A stretch of 64,000 bases of DNA from Acidimicrobiales bacterium MED-G01 (GTDB taxonomy: Bacteria; Actinomycetota; Acidimicrobiia; Acidimicrobiales; Poriferisodalaceae), in assembly GCA_002457435.1 (NCBI GenBank), contig NTLA01000003.1:1-64000 (forward strand). Reading direction: 5' to 3'. Position 1 is the stretch's first letter. Every line of letters starts with the position of its first letter. The translations under genes and the position numbers were made by a program. Of the stretch, positions 45,286 to 53,097 are shown in pieces. Below the pieces are notes generated by a model. That model had not been told where the DNA came from and ran no database searches. It saw only the letters and a list, made by a program, of their open reading frames with translations.

Positions 45286-46377
45286 TTGCGATCTTCAAGA
45301 ATCAAATTCGTAGCGCTCATTTTCGGGGCATTCGGTCTATTAGCGGCTGCTTGCGGGAGCTCAGACGATTCTGACTCCGGGAGCTCCGATGGAGCACCAG
45401 ACAAAGTAAAGCTGACACTTCAATGGGTGACCCAAGCGCAATTCGCCGGATACCACGCGGCGTTGGACCAGGGATTTTATGCTGACGAAAACCTAGACGT
45501 CACAATCCAGCCAGGTGGACCAGATATAAACCCAATACAACTGTTGATCTCTGGTGACAGCGACATAGTGATCCAACCCTTTGGTGTTGTTTTAACCTCC
45601 CGCGAGGCAGGGGCGGATGTTGTGAGCATGGGCCAAGTATTTGAAAGAGGCGCTTACAGACTCGTTTATTTCGATGATTTGGACATTGGAGGCGTGCCAG
45701 ATTGGGCCGGAAAGACTATTGGCCTTTGGGGTGGCTTTGAGCCCAAGGTTTCGGCAGCTTTCGGCAAATTTGGAATGAACGTCGATGCCGATGCGAATAT
45801 TTTCAGCCAAGGCTGGGACATGGTCGCATTCCTTGATGGCCAACTAGATCTGGCTTCGGCGATGACCTACAACGAATATGCGCAAGCACTAGCAGGGAAC
45901 GAAAGTGACAGAGAGATACTCATGTGGGATCCAAACGAGGAAGGCACAGCCACCCTTGAGGACTCCCTAGTGACCACGGAATCGTGGCTAGCTGAGAACC
46001 CTGATATTGCAGAGAGGTTTATCCGAGCGACAGCACGTGGTTGGATCCACTGCAGGGACAACCCAGAAAGTTGTATTGACATCGTTCTAGCCAATGGACC
46101 AGCGCTTCCGCGCGACTTCCAGACGTGGCAAATGAACGAGGTCAACAAACTGCTCTGGCCTTCTACGAACGGATTGTTCAACCTGACCGACGGCATGTAT
46201 CAGGAGACAGCGGACATCCTTTATAACTACGGGGTGATTGAGAACACCGCTTCGAAGGACTCCTTCGACATGTCTCACCGTGATCGGGCTCTACGAAGCG
46301 AGAAAATGCCTGAGGGAGACCTATACGGCAACAACTTCAAACCGATGGACCTAGATCCACGAGAGTTATTCGGGTAG
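45286..46377 (+). CDS. ThiY/NMT1-like substrate-binding lipoprotein
   Basis: A 363-residue exported binding protein of the NMT1/THI5-like family. The signal peptide ends in lipobox L-A-A-A-C-G (Cys23), followed by a Ser/Asp linker. L-Q-W-V-T-Q-A-Q-F-A-G-Y-H-A-A near 45-59 and G-F-Y-A-D-E-N-L-D-V-T-I-Q-P-G-G near 63-78 match the start of ThiY proteins, which bind formylaminopyrimidine from degraded thiamine, and of related riboflavin-binding RibY. The TTG start is supported by the ribosome site at 45272-45279. It supplies ligand to the permeases at 42714 and 44380. TenA at the end of the same operon supports a thiamine-pyrimidine ligand; nucleobase ligands are possible. Confidence 0.88.
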   Translation: MRSSRIKFVALIFGAFGLLAAACGSSDDSDSGSSDGAPDKVKLTLQWVTQAQFAGYHAALDQGFYADENLDVTIQPGGPDINPIQLLISGDSDIVIQPFGVVLTSREAGADVVSMGQVFERGAYRLVYFDDLDIGGVPDWAGKTIGLWGGFEPKVSAAFGKFGMNVDADANIFSQGWDMVAFLDGQLDLASAMTYNEYAQALAGNESDREILMWDPNEEGTATLEDSLVTTESWLAENPDIAERFIRATARGWIHCRDNPESCIDIVLANGPALPRDFQTWQMNEVNKLLWPSTNGLFNLTDGMYQETADILYNYGVIENTASKDSFDMSHRDRALRSEKMPEGDLYGNNFKPMDLDPRELFG

Positions 46378-46389
46378 GAGGAGGACACA

Positions 46390-47220
46390 ATGAGCTCTGT
46401 TGTTAGAGCCGCACTGATCCAAACAACAGGGCTGCAGCCCGTAGAAGCGATGCTTGACCGGCAGACCTCCCTCTTACGGGAGGCTGCCGGAAAGGGCGCT
46501 CAAGTCGCCTGCCTGCAAGAACTCGCTACTGGGCCGTACTTCTGTCAGACAGAAAATCCGAAATGGTTTGACTTGGCCGAAGAAGTCCCGAATGGGCCAA
46601 CTACCAGTGCAATGCAAGAGCTAGCCCAGGAACTCAACATGGTGTTGGTTGTGCCGTTGTATGAGAAAGCTGATGGCTTTTATTACAACACAGCGGCAGT
46701 TATCGACTCTGATGGTTCTTTCCTAGGCAAATACCGAAAGAACCACATCCCTCATGGTCCTAATTTCCAAGAGAAGTACTACTTCAAACCTGGGAATTTG
46801 GGTTACCCGGTCTTCGACACCGCTATTGGCAAGGTTGGTGTTTACATCTGTTACGACCGGCACTTCCCAGAGGGTGCACGGGCATTAGGCCTCAACGGAG
46901 CAGAGTTAGTTTTCATCCCATCAGCAACCGCGGGTCGTTCAAGGCAATTGTGGTTCACTGAACAGCGCGGCCATGCTATCGCCAACCTGTATTACGTCGG
47001 TACCATCAACCGGGTTGGAGTCGAGTCCGAAGGGCCTAACGAATTTTACGGGCATAGCTATTTCTGCGACCCTTACGGGGAAATAGTTGCAGAAGCAGGT
47101 GAATCCGAGGAAGTTCTGATATCGGATCTTGATCTCGGTGCGGTGCGTGAAACAAGAATTGATTTACTCTTTTGGCGAGACCGTCGGCCTGACACTTACG
47201 ACGCTATAACTGCACCCTAG
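46390..47220 (+). CDS. Beta-ureidopropionase / N-carbamoylputrescine-amidase-type nitrilase
   Basis: A 276-residue nitrilase-superfamily amidase. Triad Glu44 in C-L-Q-E-L-A, Lys117 in Y-R-K-N-H-I-P and Cys154 in Y-I-C-Y-D-R-H-F-P. G-F-Y-Y-N-T-A near 96-102 and F-Q-E-K-Y-Y-F-K-P-G near 126-135 are typical of beta-ureidopropionase and carbamoylputrescine amidase, which release CO2 and ammonia from an N-carbamoyl amine. The ribosome site G-G-A-G-G-A-G-G at 46377-46384 is strong. With the dihydropyrimidinase two genes on, the natural role is cleavage of an N-carbamoyl-beta-amino acid made from a ring-opened dihydropyrimidine. It is distinct in sequence from the D-carbamoylase at 28212. Confidence 0.88.
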   Translation: MSSVVRAALIQTTGLQPVEAMLDRQTSLLREAAGKGAQVACLQELATGPYFCQTENPKWFDLAEEVPNGPTTSAMQELAQELNMVLVVPLYEKADGFYYNTAAVIDSDGSFLGKYRKNHIPHGPNFQEKYYFKPGNLGYPVFDTAIGKVGVYICYDRHFPEGARALGLNGAELVFIPSATAGRSRQLWFTEQRGHAIANLYYVGTINRVGVESEGPNEFYGHSYFCDPYGEIVAEAGESEEVLISDLDLGAVRETRIDLLFWRDRRPDTYDAITAP

Positions 47221-47245
47221 CGGTGCAGCACATTTGGGGGAATCC

Positions 47246-48598
47246 GTGCATGCTTCCGAAGTTGTTGACCTCTGTCGCAAATATTCGTTGTTCGAATGGG
47301 GAACTCAGGATGTAAATCCTCTAGCGATAGACCGCGGTGAAGGTTGCTATCTGTACACGATGGATGGCCGTGAAATTCTCGACTTCAACTCAATCGCGAT
47401 GAATGTGAATATTGGCCATGGAGATCAGCGAATCACTAGCGCCGTATCCAAACAAATGGAAAAAATTTCTTTCGTATCACCGTTCATGGTCACCGAGGTG
47501 CGTGCCGAGGTAGCGAAGAAATTGGCTGAAGTAACACCAGAGGGTCTCACGAAGTCTTTCTTCACCCTCGCGGGTTCTGACGCTAACGAAGCGGCTATTC
47601 GAACTGCCAGGTTGGTGACCGGGAGGAGAAAAATCCTCTCACGGTACCGGTCCTACCATGGTGCAACCCATCAGGTCTTAGCACTGGGGGGAGATCCGAG
47701 ACGTGAGCCGGTGGAAGGTGGAATGGGTGACATCGTTCGCATCCCAGACCCATATCACTACAGATGCCCGTGGATTACCGACGAGAAGGAATTCTGCAAA
47801 TTCAACTTGGATCAAATTAAGCAAATTATTCAGCTTGAAGGACCACACACCATCGCCGCCATCATTGTTGAACCTATAACTGGGTCAAACGGTCTAATAA
47901 TTCCTCCCGACGGATGGCTGTCGGGCCTTCGTGCTCTATGTGACCAAAACGGAATTCTTCTCATTTGCGACGAGGTAATGACCGGTTTCGGACGGACTGG
48001 TGATTGGTTCGCTAGCAACCACGATGGTGTGACCCCCGACATCATGACTGTTGCCAAGGGTATGACTTCTGGGTACCTGCCTTTAGGTGCATGTATCGTG
48101 AGCGACCAAATCGCTGAAGCGGTCCATGACCGTCCCCTAGGCTCGGGACTGACTTACCAGAGCCACCCAGTGGCGCTAGCCGCAGCAAATGCAACAATCC
48201 CCATTTATGAGACGGACAACCTCATTGAGCGGTCACAGGAGATGGGAACTTACCTACTCAACGGCTTGAACGAATTGGCGTCCCGCCACATTAGTGTTGG
48301 TGAAGTTCGGGGCAGCGGCCTATTCACAGCAATGGAACTCGTTTATGACCAAGAAAGCCGCCTTGAACTCTTCCCCCTGACGGGACCAGCAGCTACGGCA
48401 GACCAAGAGATGAAGAAGCTTTTCGCTGACGAAGGTCTCGCATGTGTTCTTCGCGGCCCGTATCTCTTCGCAAACCCTCCGTTCGTGGTTGAAAGCCACC
48501 AAATTGATTGGGCTCTTTCTGTGTTTGACAGGGCCTTGGATATAGCAGATTCGGCGACGGCCTCAGCTGGGGCTCCCATTCCGTCGCACTCTCAATAA
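47246..48598 (+). CDS. Class III aminotransferase, beta-alanine-type
   Basis: A 450-residue PLP transaminase of class III. The Asp of C-D-E-V-M-T-G-F-G-R near 240-249 binds PLP, the Schiff-base Lys is in V-A-K-G-M-T-S-G-Y near 271-279, and S-Y-H-G-A near 137-141 stacks on the ring. The GTG at 47246 is seven bases after G-G-G-G-G-A, so I prefer it to the TTG at 47234. The position between beta-ureidopropionase and dihydropyrimidinase fits transamination of the beta-alanine-like product to a semialdehyde, as in reductive pyrimidine catabolism. A taurine or omega-amino-acid substrate is the alternative. Confidence 0.88.
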   Translation: MHASEVVDLCRKYSLFEWGTQDVNPLAIDRGEGCYLYTMDGREILDFNSIAMNVNIGHGDQRITSAVSKQMEKISFVSPFMVTEVRAEVAKKLAEVTPEGLTKSFFTLAGSDANEAAIRTARLVTGRRKILSRYRSYHGATHQVLALGGDPRREPVEGGMGDIVRIPDPYHYRCPWITDEKEFCKFNLDQIKQIIQLEGPHTIAAIIVEPITGSNGLIIPPDGWLSGLRALCDQNGILLICDEVMTGFGRTGDWFASNHDGVTPDIMTVAKGMTSGYLPLGACIVSDQIAEAVHDRPLGSGLTYQSHPVALAAANATIPIYETDNLIERSQEMGTYLLNGLNELASRHISVGEVRGSGLFTAMELVYDQESRLELFPLTGPAATADQEMKKLFADEGLACVLRGPYLFANPPFVVESHQIDWALSVFDRALDIADSATASAGAPIPSHSQ

Positions 48599-48611
48599 GG
48601 AGTAAACGTCA

Positions 48612-50012
48612 ATGAAAACACTAATCAAAGGCGGAAAAGTTGTAACTGCAATCGAAACAATGAATGCAGATGTCATGATCGTGGATGAAAAGGTAGTAGG
48701 CCTTGTCGATTCCGATTCCGATATAAGCCGTTCATTTTCTGAGGACGCTTTGGTAATTGATGCGACCGACAGGCTTGTAGTTCCTGGCGGGATAGACGTA
48801 CACACTCATTTCGAGTCGGAGGGTCAAATAGCCCCAGTTCTCGATACCTTTGAAACTGGAACGCAAGCATCCGCTTTCGGGGGCACGACAACAATCATTG
48901 ACTTCGCATGGCGGGCAACTGGCGGCAGTCTTCTGGATGGTCTTGAGCACTATCACCAGATGGCCCAGGGCGACTGTGCCGTGGACTACGGCTTCCACAT
49001 GATGGTGAACGAAGTAGATGACCAGACACCCAAAGAAATGGACATGCTTGTTGATGAAGGAATCACCAGCTTCAAGATGTTTATGGCATACCCCGGCCGT
49101 ATGTACTCCACCGACGCTCAGTTGTTGACTTGCTATCAAAAGGCCGGCGAAAACGGCTCACTTATTCAAATGCACGCAGAGAACGGTATAGCTATTGATG
49201 TTCTCAGAGATCAAGCGATCGATAAAGGGCAGACCGACCCCGTCTATCACTCACTAACAAGACCCGCCTTGTTAGAGGCTGAGGCAGTGCACCGTTCGGT
49301 GGTGCTAGCCGAAATTGCCGGCTGTCCCCTCTACATCGTGCATCTTTCGTCAGCTAACGCTCTTCAAGAAGTAGTTGCGGCTAGGGACCGCGGGTTGAAC
49401 GTCTTTGCTGAAACATGCCCACAATATTTGTTTCTTGACCTCACTGACCTAGAAAGGCCGGACTTCGAAGGATCAAAGTACGTTTGTTCACCGCCGCTTC
49501 GGCCAACCGATCACCAAGCTGAGCTTTGGAGAGGGCTTAAGACAAACGACCTCCAAGTCATTGCGACCGACCACTGCCCGTTTTGTTGGACCCAAAAAGA
49601 GCTTGGGCGTGGGGACTTTCGAAACATCCCTAACGGAATTCCGGGTGTTGAACACCGCATGGAACTGATGTACCAGGGAGCGGTTGCGGAAGGCAGAGTT
49701 TCCCTTAACCGCTGGGTAGACATGTGTTCTCGTGCACCAGCACAAATGTTTGGCTTGTACCCGCGCAAAGGCACTATTGCACCCGGGTCCGATGCCGACA
49801 TAGTGCTATTTGACCCGGAGAGCCCCCATGTAATTTCTGCCGAGACTCACCATATGAATGTCGACTATTCCTGTTACGAGGGTCACGAAGTGACCGGCAA
49901 AGTTGACACGGTCTTGCTGCGTGGACAGGTTGTAGTCGAAGGCACTGAGTATCTCGGACGAGCAGGCGATGGCCAATATTTGTCTCGTGACCTCTGTGAC
50001 GGACTCATCTAA
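48612..50012 (+). CDS. hydA: Dihydropyrimidinase / D-hydantoinase
   Basis: A 466-residue cyclic-amide hydrolase that opens dihydropyrimidines or 5-substituted hydantoins to N-carbamoyl amino acids. Two-zinc site: H64 and H66 in D-V-H-T-H-F-E, the carboxylated Lys155 in S-F-K-M-F-M-A-Y, H188 in M-H-A-E-N, a His in Y-I-V-H-L-S-S near 244, and Asp in A-T-D-H-C-P-F near 320. Y160 in the loop after the Lys is the usual substrate-binding Tyr. A-A-G-G-A-G-T nine bases before the ATG is a good ribosome site. No dihydropyrimidine dehydrogenase (PydAB) is encoded in the window, so the reduced ring must come from elsewhere or from a different enzyme. Confidence 0.92.
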   Translation: MKTLIKGGKVVTAIETMNADVMIVDEKVVGLVDSDSDISRSFSEDALVIDATDRLVVPGGIDVHTHFESEGQIAPVLDTFETGTQASAFGGTTTIIDFAWRATGGSLLDGLEHYHQMAQGDCAVDYGFHMMVNEVDDQTPKEMDMLVDEGITSFKMFMAYPGRMYSTDAQLLTCYQKAGENGSLIQMHAENGIAIDVLRDQAIDKGQTDPVYHSLTRPALLEAEAVHRSVVLAEIAGCPLYIVHLSSANALQEVVAARDRGLNVFAETCPQYLFLDLTDLERPDFEGSKYVCSPPLRPTDHQAELWRGLKTNDLQVIATDHCPFCWTQKELGRGDFRNIPNGIPGVEHRMELMYQGAVAEGRVSLNRWVDMCSRAPAQMFGLYPRKGTIAPGSDADIVLFDPESPHVISAETHHMNVDYSCYEGHEVTGKVDTVLLRGQVVVEGTEYLGRAGDGQYLSRDLCDGLI

Positions 50013-50073
50013 TGGCTAATGGCGAAACGAAGCTGTTCTTAAGCTGAACTCGCCAAGAAAGTGAACTTGAGTT

Positions 50074-52302
50074 ATGTCATCTCGAACTGAAGATAATCGT
50101 CTTCTTCGCGGTGCAGGCGAGTTCATGGAAAATATCGAATCTGACGATGCCGCCTATATCTCCTTTGTGCGCTCGACATCAGCGCGGGCAAAGGTTACTT
50201 CTATCGACACTGGCGCGGCACTGGAACAGCCGGGCGTGATCGCGGTATTTACGGCGGCAGATGTCGATTTGGAGCCCTTTCCGTCTCCCATCCCTGCCAA
50301 CAATCAACAAATGCTCCGCCCTTGGATAGCCGACAAGGCTGTTCGCTATGTGGGAGAAATTGTCGCAATTGTTGTTTCCGATACCCTCGAACAGGGGATC
50401 GACGCTGCGGAGTTCGTTGTCGTTGAATACGACGATCTTGACCCAGTTGTCAGCCCAGAAGATGCCGTGACGGACCTTGTCCTGGTCGACGAAAAGGCAT
50501 CAACCAATATTTCTCTCGAACTGAGCACGGGTAGTGACGAGTCGCTGTTCGATGATTGTGAAGTCGTCGTAAAGCAGCGAATCGTCAATAACCGTGTTGC
50601 GCCCTGTCCGATCGAAAGTCGGGGCGCTATCTCGCGTTGGGACGGATCGTCACTGCACCAATGGTCGACAACACAAAGTGCGCATGCCGTGCGAGATGGC
50701 TTGTGCCGCATTTTTGGGTTAGACCCGGAGAACGTGCGCGTCGTCGTCCCAGATGTTGGGGGTTCTTTCGGAGCTAAACGCGGGTTGTCCCCACCTGAAG
50801 TCCTAACAGCGTGGGTAGCCCAGAGAATCAAGGGTGCTGCTCGCTGGCACGAGAACCGAACCGAAGCCATGCTTGATCTCGGGCATGGACGAGATCAAAT
50901 TCAATACGCAGAGCTCGGTGGTGACCAAGAAGGGAACCTGAAGGCATTTCGGGCCAGAGTGATCCAGAACGCTGGCGCCTACCCCGATGTTGGAAGTTTC
51001 TTACCTCGAATGCTGGGTGTTATGGGGGCTGGCCCGTATGCCATCGAAAATGTCGAAGTCACCAGTCAATCGGTTCTAACCAACACCCCGCCATTGCTTG
51101 CCTACCGTGGCGCGGGCCGTCCCGAGTCAACCACCATGCTTGAACGAATGATCGACCTTTACAGCTACGAAATAGCTGTCGATCCCGTAGAGCTCCGACA
51201 GAAAAATCTCTTAACTGAAAGCGAACTCGGTATACCAACTGCAACGGGTGTGATCTATGACTCCGGTGATTATCCGGCTGCCCTTGAATCAATTTTGCAG
51301 GCCGTTGGATACAACGACCTTCGCGAGATGCAGCAGGAGCGGCGAGAGGTTCAGCACTCAAAACAGCTAGGGATCGGGATCTCGTCATATGTCGAAATTA
51401 CAAACCCAGGTGAAGAGGGTGAGTATGGGTGCGCCGAGTTTCTGGATACGGGACGCCTTGTAGTTAAGACCGGTTCCGTAGCCCAGGGACACAGCCACGC
51501 CACGGGCTACCGAGAACTTGTGAGCCGTAGCCTTGGCGTTGATCCCCACCAGATCGATGTCGTGTACGGAGATACTGCTTTAGTTCCGCGAGGAACTGGC
51601 ACCGGAGGGTCGAAATCTACTCAGATCGGTGGTTCAGCTTTACATCTGGCGTGTGAAGCATTGATCGACCAAGGACGCGAACGTTCAGCGGAACTATTGG
51701 AAGCCAATGTTGATGACGTCATCTTCGATGCCAAGTCCGCAGAATTCCGGGTAGTGGGTACACCTGCCATCGTGGTTACCTGGTCTGACTTGAATCAGTC
51801 AGAACTACTGAAAGGTGAAGCTGACTACGTTGCCAACGGCGCTACTTTTCCATTTGGGGCACACTTTTGTCTGGTCGAAGTCGATCTGGAGACAGGGGCG
51901 ATAGAAATTCTTCGATACTTGGCTCTCGACGACTGCGGGCACACACTTTCCCACTCGATCGTAGAAGGCCAAGTACACGGCGGAGTAGTCCAAGGAATCG
52001 CTCAAGCATTGTTCGAAGAGTTCAAATACGACGAATACGGCAACCCGTTAACTACTAACTTCGCCGACTATTCCATTCCAGCCGCTGCAGATTTACCGCG
52101 AATCGAGAGAATCCACCAGGAAACACCGACAGACAGGAACCCTCTGGGAGTAAAAGGCATCGGCGAAGCACCAACAATCGGATCACCAGCAGCTGTCCAA
52201 AATGCTGTAATCGATGCAGTAGCCCATTTGGGCGTCCACCACATTGACATGCCCCTGACGCCTGATCGGGTTTGGAGCTCCATCCAAGAAGCAACAGATT
52301 GA
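50074..52302 (+). CDS. CoxL-like molybdenum hydroxylase large subunit (form II type)
   Basis: A 742-residue catalytic subunit of the xanthine oxidase family. G-G-S-F-G-A-K at about 228, A-Y-R-G-A-G-R-P-E at about 343, and catalytic Glu in G-I-G-E-A-P at about 694. A-Y-R-G-A-G-R is the form II signature; the Cys of true CO dehydrogenase (A-Y-R-C-S-F-R) is absent. The N-terminus starts directly at R-T-E-D-N-R-L-L-R-G, a little shorter than usual. No FAD or FeS subunit is encoded beside it. It lies between dihydropyrimidinase and TenA, so hydroxylation of a pyrimidine ring or oxidation of its aldehyde side chain is plausible. Confidence 0.88.
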   Translation: MSSRTEDNRLLRGAGEFMENIESDDAAYISFVRSTSARAKVTSIDTGAALEQPGVIAVFTAADVDLEPFPSPIPANNQQMLRPWIADKAVRYVGEIVAIVVSDTLEQGIDAAEFVVVEYDDLDPVVSPEDAVTDLVLVDEKASTNISLELSTGSDESLFDDCEVVVKQRIVNNRVAPCPIESRGAISRWDGSSLHQWSTTQSAHAVRDGLCRIFGLDPENVRVVVPDVGGSFGAKRGLSPPEVLTAWVAQRIKGAARWHENRTEAMLDLGHGRDQIQYAELGGDQEGNLKAFRARVIQNAGAYPDVGSFLPRMLGVMGAGPYAIENVEVTSQSVLTNTPPLLAYRGAGRPESTTMLERMIDLYSYEIAVDPVELRQKNLLTESELGIPTATGVIYDSGDYPAALESILQAVGYNDLREMQQERREVQHSKQLGIGISSYVEITNPGEEGEYGCAEFLDTGRLVVKTGSVAQGHSHATGYRELVSRSLGVDPHQIDVVYGDTALVPRGTGTGGSKSTQIGGSALHLACEALIDQGRERSAELLEANVDDVIFDAKSAEFRVVGTPAIVVTWSDLNQSELLKGEADYVANGATFPFGAHFCLVEVDLETGAIEILRYLALDDCGHTLSHSIVEGQVHGGVVQGIAQALFEEFKYDEYGNPLTTNFADYSIPAAADLPRIERIHQETPTDRNPLGVKGIGEAPTIGSPAAVQNAVIDAVAHLGVHHIDMPLTPDRVWSSIQEATD

Positions 52303-52317
52303 CTTAAGGAGAAACCA

Positions 52318-53028
52318 ATGACTTTTCTTGACGAATGCATGGACTTCGCATCCGACGCTTGGTCAGCCTTCGAACATCATCCATGGATTGACGCACTTTT
52401 CGACAACCAGCTCGATGAAGATCGGTTCGAATACTGGTTGGCGCAAGATTTACCGTATCTCGGGCAACACATCACTGAGGTTGCGTATCCAAAGGTCCCA
52501 CCCGGGAATCCCTTGGTCGAACTCGAACAGGAGTACTCGAGACGGTCAGATGACGGTCGAGTCGAGTTGCAACTGCTAGACAAAGTGGGCCCATTTGGCA
52601 GCTCCAGATGGGCAGCGCGACCTCGTCGTGATGCTTTCCTTAACTTTTGGGTACGCACAATCCACGAAGGATCTTTTGGCGACATATGCGCGGCGCTCTA
52701 CGTTTGCTACTCCTTCGATAGGACTTTCGGGGAACGCTACGAGAGAGAACAACCGACGAACTTGCCTGACTTACAAAAACAATGGCTCGAGCAATGGGTA
52801 GACCCTTTCTACGTAAAGCTGCGACTAGCCACTGAGCAAGGGCTCAACGAAGCAGGCGCTCACTCAACTCCTTACCAGCAAGACACGATGAAGTGGCTCT
52901 TTCTGCGGGGCATTCAATATCAAATTGGGACCTTTGATGCGGCCTGGGAACTATCGGATCCTTGGCCAGGAGAAAGTGGACCACAATCGGTCGTGTCAAA
53001 CATCCCTGACGGATTGTCTGATTCTTAG
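52318..53028 (+). CDS. tenA: TenA-family aminopyrimidine aminohydrolase / thiaminase II
   Basis: A 236-residue all-helical TenA protein. F-E-Y-W-L-A-Q-D44-L-P-Y-L places the pyrimidine-binding Asp at residue 44, and C130 in A-A-L-Y-V-C-Y-S-F-D is in the position of the catalytic Cys. A Glu in F-D-A-A-W-E near 206-211 matches the third active-site residue. TenA releases hydroxymethylpyrimidine from aminomethylpyrimidine or thiamine breakdown products. A strong ribosome site (A-A-G-G-A-G-A) precedes the ATG. Last gene of the operon 41656-53028, together with a ThiY-like importer, as in thiamine-salvage operons, but here beside ring-opening enzymes. The two Cys-containing segments fit both TenA_C and TenA_E subgroups, so the exact reaction is open. 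Confidence 0.87.
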   Translation: MTFLDECMDFASDAWSAFEHHPWIDALFDNQLDEDRFEYWLAQDLPYLGQHITEVAYPKVPPGNPLVELEQEYSRRSDDGRVELQLLDKVGPFGSSRWAARPRRDAFLNFWVRTIHEGSFGDICAALYVCYSFDRTFGERYEREQPTNLPDLQKQWLEQWVDPFYVKLRLATEQGLNEAGAHSTPYQQDTMKWLFLRGIQYQIGTFDAAWELSDPWPGESGPQSVVSNIPDGLSDS

Positions 53029-53097
53029 AATTCGTCAACTCGACTCAGGTCACAAAGGTTGGCTATAACTAACTCAGAACCATCAGATCAAGTCCTA

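Noticed and set aside
50074-52302. CO dehydrogenase large subunit.
   Set aside because: The active-site loop reads A-Y-R-G-A-G-R, not the A-Y-R-C-S-F-R that carries the copper-binding Cys. The same applies to 61606.
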